From Schizophyllum amplum (lineage: Eukaryota > Basidiomycota > Agaricomycetes > Agaricales > Schizophyllaceae), in assembly GCA_007026445.1 (NCBI GenBank), contig VDMD01000051.1:62001-126000 (forward strand): a stretch of 64,000 nt of DNA, written 5' to 3'. The notes below the pieces were generated by a model. It worked only from the letters and a program-made list of their open reading frames with translations. It had not been told where the DNA came from and did not search any database. Positions 41,143 to 54,700 of this stretch are shown one piece after another. How positions within the stretch are numbered: position 1 is the stretch's first letter; each line of letters opens with the position of its first letter. The position numbers were made by a program, and so were the translations under genes.

Positions 41143-41764
41143 TGGCCTATCTTCTCTGCCAAAACCATTATGTTGACGAGCAATTCACTAGAGGGGTAAT
41201 GACAGCGAGTATGGCAGAGTGCGTAGTGGACGGTGGCGAGAGAATGTGTAGAAACGATCGCTCTCATGATCGAACGGAGTTACGGGCCGAAAGTTCCGGT
41301 ATTGTAAGTACTTTCCGAGGACAATGGCATTTCGAATCCGATCGTTGTTCACTCCGTGCGGCCACCCTGGCCATCTGACGTATCACGCTTCGTCGCGGCT
41401 AGAAGAGCAAATAAGTGACCCAGGCTCATTTCTCTCCAATCCATCGTCAACATTGAAGTACTTGGGAGCTGCGCTGCTTCAGCGTTCTGAATTTCAAGAC
41501 GTTTCTCCGACATCAATGCATCTTCGGGTTCCGCCGTACTTCGATCACGCCTATATACCCACGGGCGCTCTTTGAGCCGATTCCCTTGCTTCTTGACTCC
41601 CATCCCATCCCCTTCGTTCCTGCCCTTTCACGATCAGCTAGCGCTGCGCGCCGTGCTTCCTCAGTCCCGTTCCCAGCATATCCCTTACGCACCTCGCCAC
41701 TAATCTCCTCGTCTCCATCGTATATCCCAGCCCGTTGTATCCCAGCCAAAGTCTAGTTTCCAGC
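41143..41764. other. Intergenic, no supported gene
   Basis: Leader region between RPA12 and the gene at 41765. Short frames on both strands have no recognisable content. Confidence 0.5.
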
Positions 41765-42826
41765 ATGACCGCCCCCCTCTCCCCAACACAGTTCACCGCA
41801 GTCCTTGACACCATCCGGACCGCCAACCTCCACATGCGCCGTGCCGCGGACAGCGCGCGGGCCTCATACAGCCCCAAAGGCCACGCTCACCGCCGCGCGC
41901 GCAAGCTCCAACTCGGTGTCAACGTCATCAAGGCCGCCAATTGCCCCCAGCGACAGGTCTCCATCATCCCCCTACCGATCATCGATATCTCGCCTTCGCC
42001 GACTTCCCAGCCCGAGACCACTGTCGAACTGCCCTCCCCTCCGCCATTGCGCCGCCGTCCCGCCCTCAAGTGCGCCATCCCTTCTGGTGGTCTATCCCTC
42101 GACGAAACCGCGCTCAGCGTGCTGCTGTCCTCTGGTTCTGCGACGCGCGCTCGTCGCGACCAAATGTGGCGCGGCGCGCACCGCAAGTCGGCGACCATAG
42201 GCTCATGCGCGGACCTTCGCGCCCCGCGCCTTTCCATCGATATGACCCCCGTATTCAGCGTGGCTGCAGTGGTGCCGAGTCTGAGCGAGCCCGCCATGCG
42301 CAGGGCGTGCTCGCGACCTGCGCTTCATGTCCCTCCAGCCACGGATCGCCCGCGCGCGGACGTGCCGGTGGATGCGGTAGAGGACACGTGGGAGGATATA
42401 TCGCTGGCTGAGGCTGAGGACGGTCTTTCGCCCGCGTCGGCTTTTTTGTCTGATATGTCCCTGTGCTCGTCCTCGTCGTCCTTTGGCGACCTTGTGTGCT
42501 CGCCACGGGGTACGACGTGGTACAACGGGACGCTTTCTGAGTACGGTACTGCGCCCACCTTTTGCGGCACAGGATGCTCTTTGAGCTCGCAAGGGTATTC
42601 TTCCGATGCAATGCTGATCACGCTGGTGAGTAAGCCCTTTTTATCTATGGACTACACTAACGACGACCCAGGACAACTCAAGCTGTACTTTGAAGCGCAA
42701 ATCGTTCGACGTCTTCGAGGGTCGGAGACCTTCAAAGGTACGAGGGGCGCTTGTATATCTGCGTCGGCTAACGCCAGCCACTAGTGCGCACGTATCAACT
42801 GGTTGAGCGATGCTGTACGCCGCTAA
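41765..42826 (+). CDS. Uncharacterised Ser/Arg/Pro-rich protein
   Basis: I do not recognise the family. Exons 41765-42625, 42672-42737 and 42785-42826 give 322 residues with both introns in phase 0 and consensus ends. The N-terminus has a possible helical stretch (FTAVLDTIRTANLHMRRAADSAR). The middle is Pro/Ser/Arg-rich and probably disordered. The motif WEDISLAEAEDGLSPASAFLSDMS suggests a short acidic helix near residues 215-240. No signal peptide or membrane span is evident. The protein could be regulatory. The start is the first ATG that fits a compact leader; an earlier in-frame start is possible. Confidence 0.6.
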
Positions 42827-43688
42827 ATTTGACGATCACCGTCGGACGTTATGGGTCCTGTGCCCTCGGACGACGTTCATATGTTGGCCGTCTCGAGACT
42901 GCAATGGTGTCACTGAAGGTTCAATTCGTCGCCCATCCGTTCAATGACCTGATGCCGCACGGGTTGCAATTACTAAGTATTAGTCCGCGCTGTGCGCTGG
43001 AACGTGTTCTGTATCTTTATCATTTCGTTCGCATGTTATTTGGCAGCGATATGGACGTTGCCCCACACTCCTTTCCACTCATATCTGTAGCCATATATTT
43101 ATCGGACATGTCTCGTCTGTCGTACTTGCTAACACTTGCACCCTCCTTTTATTTATCGTTGTACTAGATGTCCAATAGACACTTGGGCCACAGCCCGCCC
43201 TGAGCCCGCCATCAAGAGTTACTATACGATAGCCAAGGACACTACTATACGAGTAGTCGCTCATGGATGACGGTGTTGTAATCGATCCAGAGCCAGCAGA
43301 GACGGCTGGTGCGTGAGTTTCGCCAGGGATGTACGTAAGACGAACGTGCATGTATAGAACATGGCGGGAACATGCAAAAGTCGGGCATGCGTTGCGACAG
43401 AGTGAAGAGGGGACGCGATGCACGTTTGACTCTGAGACGAGGAGGGTGCGGCGGAGGATGCACGGGTGCGCGGTAATTTCCGGTGATCGGGGTCTAAGCT
43501 AGGTTACGCACGTGGAAGGATGAAATCATTCTTTTAACCATAACGGTCATTGTCATTCAGAGGATAGCTCGCCGCTGCTGCTTTCTCCTTGACCGCCATC
43601 ATCAAACACGACGAGGACGGTATTGCTCGACCACCACCTCCTCCTCGCCAGCGACCTTACCGCCTCCCGCCCGTACACTCACCTGTTC
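42827..43688. other. Intergenic, no supported gene
   Basis: No recognisable protein or repeat. It contains the leader of the inositol phosphate kinase gene. Confidence 0.5.
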
Positions 43689-46600
43689 ATGGCGTCGGCC
43701 GTCGACGTCAGAAGCCACAAGCAGCCATATCGCTTTCCGCTTTCCCCGCCCAGCTCAGGCACTGTCACCGCCCTCTCCTCCCCCAACCTCGCAGACATCA
43801 GCCCCGCCAAGGCCGATGCCTTCGACAATTACATCTCCTCCTCTGCATTGGCCGTCAACCAGCGTCGCTCGGTCCGTCGAGCATCGGACAGCAATGGAGA
43901 GTCCGACGGCTATATCACAGAGAGGACCACTCCGAGAACCGGTACCCGTCCTACCCCATTGCGGAAGACCTCTGGCAGGGCGCTTACCTTGCCCCCCTCC
44001 GCGAGCACGCCATCGCTCACCCAGAAGAAGTTCACCATAGGCACTCCATCTGGCCCCCGTCTATCTCAGCGCAGATCGCCCTCGGCCAGCTCGGACAGCT
44101 CCTCTTCCGTCGAGCGTCAGCTCATGCCGCCGCCACAACATCCCAGTTCCGGCATCGGGCGCAAGGTTGCCGCTAATCTGAGTCTCTTCCGCGAGACAGA
44201 CGATGCCCAGGGTACGGAGCACGAAGTCGAGGCGGAGGGCGAAGTCACCATAGTTCACCGCCGCACCCCGTCTTCGAGCAAGACTGACGTAGCGCAGTTC
44301 GAGTTCGTCAAGCGCTCGGATTGGCCGGACCGGGAGGCCGCAGCCGTCCGCCGCGAAAAGAGCTCGAATGCTCTGCAGAGGATCCGGACTCACGAGAGCG
44401 CGAAGGAAGGCAGCCAGGATGAGCGAAAGGAGAGACTCAGCTTTCATCGCGACAACAACATCCAGGACGTCGCGCAGTGGCGGAAGGACGTACTCGAGTC
44501 TGTCAGGGGTCGAAGGCGAGAACGAGGAGATGGGTCTGGGTTCGACGTTTGGCAAGGTCCGGAAGATCACAAGAGCGCCTCGTCGCCGCTCCCATGGTCG
44601 CATGCTTACCCGCTATCCCCAGCACCGTCCCGGTCGCCACATCGCGAGCGGGAACCTTCTCAGCTCAAACCCCCATCCCCCGAATTCAGTCGCGAACACC
44701 CGCCCCGTCTATCACCCAGCCACCCAGGCTTCCAACGACCGGCATCCATAGAGCTACCTGACCCCGCATCACCTACTGACTCACCCACCGTACACTCGCC
44801 CTGGTCTACCGACGATGAGTCCGCATGGGAGACCGCGTCGATTACCACAACTACGTCGGCCGCCTCTAGCCGCTTTTTCTCTCCACCACAAGACCGTCCC
44901 CGACCATCTCCCCTTCTCCGCTCGTCCGCACTGCAGGAGACGGACCATCTACGATTACATCATGACCTTAAAGAACGGCGGGCTAGCATGACTAGCTCTC
45001 GCGAGCAGCCGGATTTGGAGGACTTGGATGATTTGGAGCTGGACCTGTCGCAGGACGATCTGCCCCATATTCCTCTACGGCCCTTTCGGAACCAGGTGGG
45101 CGGCCACAGCGCCATTTACAAGTTCACGAAGCGTGCCGTATGCAAGGTCTGCATCTTCGCATTTATCTCTTTCAGACATGTTTTTGAACTATTGCATCTT
45201 TGCCTATCTAGCCTCTTGTCTCGCGCGAAAACCTATTCTACGAGTCCGTGGAACGGGAAGCACCGCCATTGCTGGACTTCATTCCTCGCTATCTAGGTGT
45301 CATGCTGGTTCGTACAGGCGGGTCCCGAAGCAGCATCAGTCGCCCTCACCAGACTCACCCAAGCCGTCCTTCGCCCCAGCTGCTCGCCCCTCCCTGCACA
45401 AGGCTGCCACCGAAGTGCCGCGATCATCACGACGGCTGCCCGTATCGCAGGACGAGGACGACGGCAACGAGTCCGATACTGAGGAGGCAGAGATGCCCGA
45501 GGTGATGCTGGACCACAACCGACATATCATCCCCGAGTGGATGCTGCGTGGAGGGCGGACGAGGTCATATTCGCAATCGAGTGCAAACACGCCCCCGCGC
45601 ATCATCGACCGCCGACTGAAGCGCGTCCACCTCAGCGTCGGCACCGCTTCGAGCCCCGATCTCGGTGGCACGTCCTGCAATGCGCTTCCCCGGTCCAGTC
45701 CTCTTTCACGGTACCCGCCGTTCGTTTCGTCGGAGGTCGAGGCACCCACACCTGCCAACTCTCCCAGCACCCAAATGCGATCATTGCCGGGGCGGTTCAC
45801 GGACGATGCTTCCGCCAGACATCGAAAGGCCGTCTCGGACGAAGAGGCCCCTGTGCGCCCGCAGTATCGCCCGTTCAACTCCACAGCACCAACGCCGTGG
45901 TTCAACGGTACCGGCTCCACGATGGTGAACACAAAGCTGAAGGACCATATCTTCAGCACTATTCTCCGTCGGTTCCGCCGGAGGACAGGCGGTCGCTATG
46001 CCATGGGCGCCCGCACGGAGGACGAGGACACGCATGGCGGCGATGACAGCGACGCAGCGCTCGGTCTCCGGGGTAAGCGCGGCAAGCTGCTCAGCCAGGT
46101 CGAGCGCTTGCGGGAATCGAATGGTCAGCCGCAGGACTTGCCCATCCGACGAGTGCAAAGCGAGTCCGTCATCGCGAGCCCCAGCAAGATGGAGGCATTG
46201 GCGCGGGAGCACGAGGAAAGCGAGCCGATCATGGACGTCTTCGACATGGAGTACGACCGCACGCAGTCGGGGTCCACGCCTGTCGGCTTTCCCCGTCCCT
46301 GGCGCGCCGCAGGAGTCGGTCTCGCTCGCTCGATATCTCGCCCTCATGCAGCTCCCTCCCCCCGCCCCCCGCCCCCACTCCCATCATCGACTCCCGCTCT
46401 CGCACGCACCGCAGACCCCGCAGACCCCCACGCCAGCAGGCACGCATGTTGGGGAGACGGGCGAGAACACATCAGTGACACGTCAAAACCACTTCATACT
46501 TATGGAGGATCTGACGGGGCGTTGAGGCATCCCTGTGTGATGGACCTCAAGATGGGCACGCGCCAATACGGCATGGACGCTACTTCGGCCAAGAAGAAGA

Positions 46601-47561
46601 GTCAACGGAAGAAGTGTGAGCGTACGACGAGCAAGACACTTGGTGTCCGTGTATGTGGTATGCAGGTGAGTACACTGCAAGGCTCCTGCAATCAATAGCT
46701 TATAGGAACTCCAGGTGTGGAACCACAAGACGCAGTCGTACATGACGCAGGACAAGTACATGGGGCGCGAGCTCAAGGCCGACAATTTCCGACCAGTACT
46801 TGCCTCCTTTCTGTACGACGGCGAGCGGTTGCTGGCACACCAAATCCCTACGCTGCTGCAGAAGGTGTACGCACTTGCCCGGATCATCAATAGGCTGAAG
46901 GGTTATCGCTTCTACGGGTGCAGTCTGCTGCTGATTTACGACGGCGATCGCGAATCGCAGGAGATGTTTCGCTCCCTCGCCCTCGAGAACCCGTCCTCAC
47001 GCAGCAAACGGGGCGAATCGCTCGAGCGGCAATCACGCGCGCGGTCGGAACGACAGCGGGACGAGCAACCCGTCCTGCGACGCTCGCACAGCGAGGACTT
47101 GTTGGCCGGGCCCGTCGCTGCGCGCTCTAACCGGCGGCGCATGCGCGGGGAGATCAACGTACGTATCGTCGACTTTGCACACACCACCACCGGGCGGGAC
47201 TGGTTGCCTCATCCGGAGCCGAACGAGAAACAGCACAAGTGCGTGCCTCTGGAGGTGACGTCGAGCAGCAGCGGATACCAGGCGGAGGTCGACCCGCAAA
47301 ACGGGGCTCATCTACGCGCGCTTTCCTCCACACTACCCCGATCAGCCAGACCGGGGGTTCTTGTTTGGGCTCAAGAGCATCGCGGACGCGCTGGAGCAGA
47401 TATGGAACGACGAGCGGATTCATCGTATCAAGGTTTCGCGTGAGGATCCGACGGCGGTGTCGCGGCAGCTGCCACCGCTGGCCACGGATGGGAAAGAGGT
47501 GTTCAACGACATATTCGGGGCGCCGGATGGGGGCGAGGATCTCGGTGACTTGTCGACGTAG
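43689..47561 (+). CDS. KCS1: Inositol hexakisphosphate kinase (Kcs1 type)
   Basis: A long Ser/Pro-rich N-terminus (about 480 residues) precedes the kinase region. The N-terminal lobe segment has [16 protein letters not shown] and PRYLGVMLV. Further on are [10 protein letters not shown], the IPK-family signature PCVMDLKMG (inositol phosphate binding), [16 protein letters not shown] and the metal-binding VRIVDFAH. The C-terminus is [14 protein letters not shown]. The enzyme makes inositol pyrophosphates such as 5-InsP7. Introns lie at 45147-45211 and 46666-46705. Four one-base frame breaks occur at conserved motifs (near 45310, 46290, 46520 and 47304); see findings. It is either a pseudogene or, more likely, a gene with sequence indels. 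Confidence 0.85.
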
Positions 47562-47815
47562 GGGTTGCTTGCTGGTTTCTTCTATTCTCTTTTCCCTTCA
47601 CTTTTCCTCTGTGCTCTGCTTTTGTTGTCTCGCTCAGTCGAAGCTTGCATTTATCCATCTCTATGTATCGCTCGCAATTCGCATAGTTTAGACAGGCATA
47701 TAATGACCATTGAAATGCATGGAAAACATCTTGAGGAGGAGCACGTGGGAAAGCAGCTGTGGGCTCGCGTCGGGCGCGTACATTGGAGCTGATCTCACCT
47801 CCATCGCCATCGTCC

Positions 47816-49789
47816 ATGGCAGCGAAAGCGGGAACGCCCGCGGTGCCCAAGACCGCCCCACCGAAAGGGATCTCTGGCCTGCCCTCCAGCTCCGACCTGT
47901 ATCGCGACATACACATGGACACCGCGAAGGACCTCACCAAACGCATGAAGGACATGGACATACGCATGGAAACGGCGCGCGGCTTTCCGGGCGACGACGT
48001 GCATATGGAGACTGCCAGAGCAGCCCCGACGGCCAAGGCGCCCGGCTTCAAGCTCTGGGAGCGTGAACTTCTCAATAGCCCCGAGGTCAAGCGCAAGTCG
48101 ACGGTGGCCCAGCTATGTGCGTTATACACCATCTCTCGCCAGCAGCCCTTGCTCACGCCGCGCAGACTTCCTTGACTACTACTTCCAAAGCCTGGGCTAC
48201 CTCGCCGCGCGCAAAGAAAGGCGTGCCAAGTTCGACAATGACACGGACGAGCGCGGCGTGAAGGGTGCCGAATACACGAAGGAGTTCAAATCGTACTGCG
48301 GGCGCGAGCGCGTGCTGCTCCGGCGGCGGCGCACCAAGCTCAAGCTCGACCAGTTCCACATCATCGCGCAGATCGGACAGGGAGGCTATGGAGAGGTGTA
48401 CATCGCGAGGCGACGCGAGACGTCGGAGGTCTGCGCGCTGAAGAAGATGCGCAAGAGCACCTTGTTCAAGATGGACGAGGTGCGTCGTGGTCTCGAAAGC
48501 CACACGCGCTCGAAACTCATCCAGCGATAGGTCCGCCACGTCCTTGTCGAGCGCGACATTTTGACGGCGACAAAGACGCCGTGGCTTGTACGGCTGCTGT
48601 ACGCGTTCCAGGATCCGCAGTTCGTCTACCTCGCCATGGAATACGTCCCCGGAGGCGACTTCCGCACATTGCTCAACAACTCGGGCGTGCTCAAGGAAGA
48701 ACACGCGCGCTTCTACATCAGTGAGATGTTCATGGGCGTGAATGAGCTGCACAAGCTTGGCTACCTTCATCGCGACTTGAAGCCAGAGGTGTGCTAGTTT
48801 GTCATCGGCCAATTCGTCAAGCTGACACGTGTAGAACTTCCTCGTTGACGCGACAGGGCATGTCAAGCTCACCGACTTCGGTTTGGCGACGGGGGCTCTC
48901 AATCCCAGGCGGATAGAATCGATGAAGATAAAGGCAAATATATTGCGCATATATGAGTTCAAGCTATAGCTAACCTTGCCGCAGCTCGACCAAGTGAAGG
49001 ACAACAAACTCGTTCAGAGGTCGACGATGGAACGGCGATCAATTTACCGCTCTATCCGTCAGGAAGACCCTCGCTACGCAGATTCTATCGTAGGTTCACC
49101 GGACTACATGGTACGTCGCGCATCGTTCTTCCTTCATACCCACTCAGTCCCTTCAAGGCCCCTGAAGTACTCCGTGGCAAGCCCTACTCTTACTCCGTCG
49201 ACTACTGGTCTCTCGGATGCATCCTCTTCGAGTTTCTCGCCGGGTTCCCGCCCTTCAGCGGCAGCACACCAGAGGAAACATGGACGAACTTGAAGAACTG
49301 GACCAAGGTTCTCCGGCGGCCCGAGTACGACAAGCCCGAAGATCTCATCTTCAACCTTACCGATACCGCATGGGATGCTGTAACGCGGTACGCATTCATA
49401 GCCTGCTCCTGCTCCATCCCCATAGACTCACCTTCCTACCTCCTTAGCCTGATCTCGCATGCCAGCGTGCGCTACTCCACGCTCTCGCAAGTGACCGCGC
49501 ACCCCTTCTTCGCGGACGTATACTGGGAGGACCTGCGCGGCATCGAGGCGCCCTTCGTGCCCGCGCTCGATTCCGAGATCGACACGGGATACTATGACGA
49601 CTTTACGAGCCTCGACGATATGGCGAAGTACGCGGAGGTGAAGGAGAAGCAGCGCAATGTGGATGCTGTGAAGGAACGCGAGGAGCACATCCCACGTGGG
49701 GTGTGGGTCGGGTTCACCTTTGGAAGAACGGACCGGGAGCGAACTTCACGGGCGGGAGGGAGGAGGGGACGCTGTCGACGATCTTTTGA
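47816..49789 (+). CDS. DBF2: NDR-family cell-cycle kinase, Dbf2/Sid2 type
   Basis: Seven exons: 47816-48116, 48166-48479, 48531-48788, 48835-48933, 48985-49110, 49158-49387 and 49448-49789. They encode about 556 residues. Features in order: the N-terminal Mob-binding helical region (YFLDYYFQSLGYLAARKERR), the glycine loop IGQGGYGEVY, the lysine in CALKKM, HRDLKPEN and DFGLATG. Then come the NDR-type insert (LDQVKDNKLVQRSTMERRSIYRS), VGSPDYMAPEVL and the AGC tail. Dbf2/Sid2 with Mob1 drives mitotic exit and septation. The intron at 48934-48984 starts with GC. A base appears to be missing near 49721; correcting for it gives the tail FTFxKNGPGANFTGG and a stop at 49787. Confidence 0.9.
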
Positions 49790-50064
49790 GGTGTCGAGGA
49801 GCCATGCAAGTGTCGCTGATATTTGGAGGTGCCAACGATGGTTTTGTGGCGTTGGGCTCCGGAACGTATTCTGGATTTGTACGCACTGCTGTCTTGCTGT
49901 CGCATTTTACACGCGGGCGTGTCGCTCTTTTGTTATCATAGTATAATCGTGTCTAGAGCTGGGTTCGGAATAGTAGATCTGCATAGTGTACCACTGAGAT
50001 GAAGGCATTGAAATCGATGGGTGTACACGATCTACTTTACGCGACTTCCACCCTGCTCCCACCC
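49790..50064. other. Convergent 3' intergenic region
   Basis: Lies between the converging kinase and ArfGAP genes. It presumably holds both 3' ends. No gene or hairpin terminator is evident. Confidence 0.5.
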
Positions 50065-51283
50065 TCACTTGAAGCCTCCCCAGAGATCGCCGAACGCGTC
50101 GTCCTTCTTCTGCTGTGTGGGCGATGCAGCAGCACCATTATTGAACGCGCCAAATGGGTCTTGGGCGGCAACCGGTGCCGCACTCCCCCAGACGGACGTG
50201 CTATTGTCGAACGGCGCGGGTTGCGGCGCAGGCGCGCCCCAAACATTGGGCTGAGCCGGCGCACCCCACGCGGCGCCCATCCCACCGCCTGCCATCGGCG
50301 CCGAAGCACCCCACATACCCGCGCTGGCCTGCATCCCCGCCGGCTGCACGACCTGCGGCTGCGCCTGCGCGCCCCACGGATTCTGCGCAGCGAACTGGCC
50401 GTAGGCAACGGGAGCTGCGGGTGCGGCGGCAGGGGCGGCGGAGAACAGCGAGAGGATGTCCTGCTTAACGTCCTTCCTCGGCGCCTGCGCAGCGGTCTCG
50501 GTGGGCGACGGGGACTGCGCGGGGCTGGGGGAGTGGAAGTCGAGGGAGAAGAGGTCGTCGGCGGGTTTGGGTTGCGCTGGGGCGGAGGCGGCGACCGGCG
50601 GCGGGGTTGCGGCTGCTCTTGGGGTATTGGTGTGGGCGGCGGAGAGCAGCTGGTGGGCCTGTGGCTGGCGAGCTATCGGGACACGGGGAATGGAGGCGGA
50701 GGTGCGATGAGTGGCAGCCACGGGGGCTGCAGCGGGCGGAGGGGATGCGGCTGGTGGAGGTGCGGCTGCAGCTGGTGCGTTCCCATCGTATACCGAGGGG
50801 TCATCGGGCAGTGGACCGTCCATCGCCCAACGGCGCGACTCGTATTTGGAGCGGATGAACGACTCCATCTTACTGTCAGGCTGTTAGCACCATAGGACAT
50901 GGCAGCTTCAGACAACTTACTGCTCGGGTGGAATGTGGCCAGGCTTAAGGTGGGCCTCCCAATAAGTGTTCGCGCGCCGATTCCCCCATTTCTGGATGGA
51001 AGCCATCTGCTCGGGCGTCCAAGTATCGAGGTCGACGGACTTGACTTTGCTGATGTGAGTACCCATGCCGCGGTGGATTCCCGAGCAGCGGATGCAGAGG
51101 AATACGCCCAAATTCCACGACGCCCATCGCGGATCTGCTGCCCATCAGCCGTGCTCACCGTCAACGACGTGCATACGCACCGTTCCGCTTGCAGTCCGCG
51201 CATAATTTATTTTCTGGCCGCTTCACCAGCTCGCGCAGCTGCCTCGTGTGTCGCTCAGTCGTCGCCTTGTCCTGTCGAGACAT
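50065..51283 (-). CDS. ArfGAP-domain protein
   Basis: Exons 51181-51283, 50921-51134 and 50065-50872 give 374 residues with no frameshift. The ArfGAP zinc finger is complete when spliced: CADCKRNDPRWASWNLGVF followed by LCIRC (C-x2-C-x16-C-x2-C). The catalytic arginine lies in CSGIHRGMG, and the HISKVKSVDLDTW segment is present. The long tail is Ala/Pro/Gln-rich with repeated W-G and N-P-F/W-like pieces (NPWGA, DPFGAF, DLWGGF), typical of trafficking adaptors. The protein should stimulate GTP hydrolysis on Arf GTPases at Golgi or endosomal membranes. It is closest in layout to Age2/SMAP proteins, but I cannot decide the subfamily by eye. Confidence 0.9.
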
Positions 51284-51695
51284 CGTGGTCGAAGGTAACC
51301 AGGTTCAGGCGTAGACTACACGTGTTTCATGCAACAAGTACTTTCCACGTGATGTTCATGTTCTCTCAAACTCTCCTCCAAGAGTCTCCAACCTGCAAGT
51401 TGATGGGGCCCTCGCGAATGACGCGACTGACCCTATGTACATCAAACACGATCCGCATGCTCGGCTGAAAGCCTCGGTACGGACTCAAGGCCCGACTTGC
51501 GGAGAAATCCTGTGGCACGCGTGCCCAATCATCAGGACTTTCGGCAGAGTTCCCCCGCGCGTTCTCACCTAACCACCTTCCTCGACACAAAATAAGCAAG
51601 TCCCGGTGACGCTCGGCCCGCGACGAGCTGCCTTGGTTGCCCAGCTGACCTCTCTTCCTCGCCATGATCGGCTTTTGCAACGCGCTTCGACGCCG

Positions 51696-51702
51696 TATAA
51701 AA
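51696..51702 (+). promoter_or_regulatory. TATA box of the beta-galactosidase gene
   Basis: TATAAAA lies 34 bp before the start codon at 51736, which implies a very short leader. Confidence 0.55.
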
Positions 51703-51735
51703 TGGGTGGGTGCTGTCACCACGTCCCCTTGAGCA

Positions 51736-54700
51736 ATGGTCGTCTCTTCGCTCTTGCTACTTCTGCTGCTACCCGCGGTCCTCGGGCTGCGCCTACCCTC
51801 TGGGCGCATGCTCGCCCCGCGCACAGACGATGGGTACACGTCCCAAGTTTCTTGGGATGGATATTCCTTCTCCATCCAGACGCCCTCACAGGACACCCCC
51901 CAGCGCGTCTTCATTCAGTCGGGTGAGATGCACACATGGCGACTACCCGTACCTACTCTCTGGCGGGATATCGTCCAGAAGGCGAAAGCGGCTGGCCTCA
52001 ACTGCATCTCGATATACTTCCATTGGGCTCTCACAAACCCAAAGGAAGGGGTCGTCGACATGGAGGGCATCAACGACATCCAACCGCTGTTCGACTACGC
52101 CAAGGAAGCTGGATTGTGGGTCATTGCCCGTCCTGGACCTTATATCAAGTGCGTCACATCTAGCCTTTATCCTCGCCGCGCTCGTTCCCAACCTCACTAT
52201 TCCGCAGCGCAGAAACCTCGGGTGGCGGCATACCTGGCTGGGTGACGACTCTGCCCGGAGATCCTGAGTGGAATCCATACAACGGAGAATTGCGAAGCAA
52301 CGACACGTACTTTCATGACGCCTGGCAGCAATATGTACATTCTTCTTTCCGGGTCTTGCTCTGTCGTACTGACGCCCTTCAGATCCGCGCATCAGCTCAA
52401 CTGATAGCCAAGAACCAGATCACTGAAGGTGGCCCTATCATCTTGGCCCAGGTCTGGAGATTCATTCACGCTGCGACGCGACATGCTGATCCCGACCCTC
52501 GCAGGTCGAAAACGAGTTCTACAACGGTGGTATGCATGACAATTTCTCATCCGGACAAGCTGTCTCTGACGTCCCCAAAGCCGGCCAAAACGAATATGTC
52601 TCAGAGCTTCAGGACGTCTACCGCGACGAAGGTATCGTAAGTGCCTCCCTCACTTCAACACCTTCCCATCTGCACGCCCATCCAACTCATGCTGCTCTCC
52701 AACGTCTAACGCCCTCTCCAGGTCGTCCCCACCATGGTCAACGACGCCGGCATGTACAAGAATATCGTCAACGAGGCCAACATTTACGGCATCGACGCCT
52801 ACCCGAACGGTGCCCTTGCCTCCGGTATCCCCTCGCCCGTTTCTTTCTTTCTCACTTCACACAGGCTGGACGTGCATAGGGGACCTTTCGTGGCCGACCG
52901 CGGCGGCGGGGTGGGAGAAGGGGCCGGCGGCGTGGCGCACCTATCATGAGAACGTGATGCCGGACACACCGTTCATGTTTCCGGAGTTTCAGGGCGGGTG
53001 CGTGTTTGGTTGGGTCTTGAGAAGTACATCGACTTTGACTTACTTTGTCCCTTTTGCGTCTGCAGGCAGTACGACAAGTGGGGATCCGGCGTTGGCTACG
53101 CACGCTGCCGCGAAGTCATTGGGCCTGAGTGAGCCTTTCTGCGCCTTCGCCCGCGTGTTTCCTCAGTCAACACCTCTTCCTTCAGATACGAGCGTGTGCT
53201 GTATCATCAGTTATGGGCGAGTGGTGTCACGGCGGAAAACTTTTACATGTTTTACGTGAGTGATGCACCGTTCTTGTCATCAGCTGCTCACAACTCGCCG
53301 ACAGGGCGGGACGAACTGGGGACAACTCGCGTATCCTGGTCCGTCAGCTCCCTTTATCGAAAGACTACCTGACGTTCATTGCCGTAACGCACGTGCATAG
53401 CGACCTACACGAGCTACGACGTAGGCGCAGCGATCACGGAAAGCCGCGAGCTTACAACGAAATACTCCGAGCTGAAACTGCAATCCCTCTTCCTGCGTTC
53501 GACGCCCGACCTATACAAGACGGATTTTGTATGTAAGTGGTGCTGACTCTCAAGTCGCTTGTGCCCAATTTCACGACGCGCTATCGATCGTAGCGAACGA
53601 CTCGTCAACTTTGACGAGTAACGAGCGCGTTATGGCAACTTGGCTCAAGAATCCAGACACGGGAGCGAGCTTCTACATTACGCGGCAAGCGAATGTGAGC
53701 TGGAGGTGCGCATGGGTCAAATGCTTGCCGTGCACGTGCTGATTACCTTGTTCAGTGACGTCGAGAGTTACAAGTTGACGACGGAGGACTTCACTCTGCC
53801 GCAGCTCGGTGGCGAGCTGACTCTGAACGGGAAGGACTCGCGTATCATTGTGTGCGTGCGGAGCGTTTGGTGATAGTGGCCAGTTCCTAACACACGGCGT
53901 TCGCAGGAAAGATCTCAGTGTCGGCGCGGCGTCTCTGTTGTACTCGACGGCGCACATAATGACCAGCACGATCGTGGACGAGACCGACGTGCTCGTGATA
54001 TATGCTGACGTCGGCGAGACCGTAGAACTCGCCTTCGACATCTCCGAAATCATCACCGTGGACGCCACGCTCGATGTGAAGAGCAACATCAGCACGGTCG
54101 GTATAACGAGAATACACGTACGACTTTGCTTGCTTATTGCCTCTCGCAGACTACTGCTATCGTCAACTTCCAGATGACGACGGGTATCACTCCCATTCGA
54201 CTTTCCGGCGACGGCACCTCCATCCTGGTCGTAGCCGCGGACTATCCCACCGCCACCACCTTCTGGCAGCCAACGATCGCTGGCGATGAGGATTTTGCCG
54301 CATACGTGCATATTGGGGCGAACACGCCCGTTCTTGTAGTAGGGCCCTACCTCGTCCGCGCCGCGACCTTGGAAGACAACGACTCCACGCTGGTCCTCAC
54401 AGGTGACCTCAACGCCACGACGACTTTGACTGTGATCGCAGCCGACGCTATTCAGGCTTTGACATGGAACGGCGAACCCGTCTCAGCCACCCGAAACGAC
54501 TGGGGCGCCCTCACAGCAACCCTCCCCGGTCCGGAACTAACCCCCCAGATTCCTGACCTGACCTCCATCACCTGGAAATACACCGACTCACTCCCAGAAA
54601 TCCAGCCCGGGTACGACGACTCGCAGTGGATACCGGCCAATCACACGGAGACAACGAGCAAGTTCCTCCAGTTTTACGGCGGACCGTGGAAGCTCGGCGT

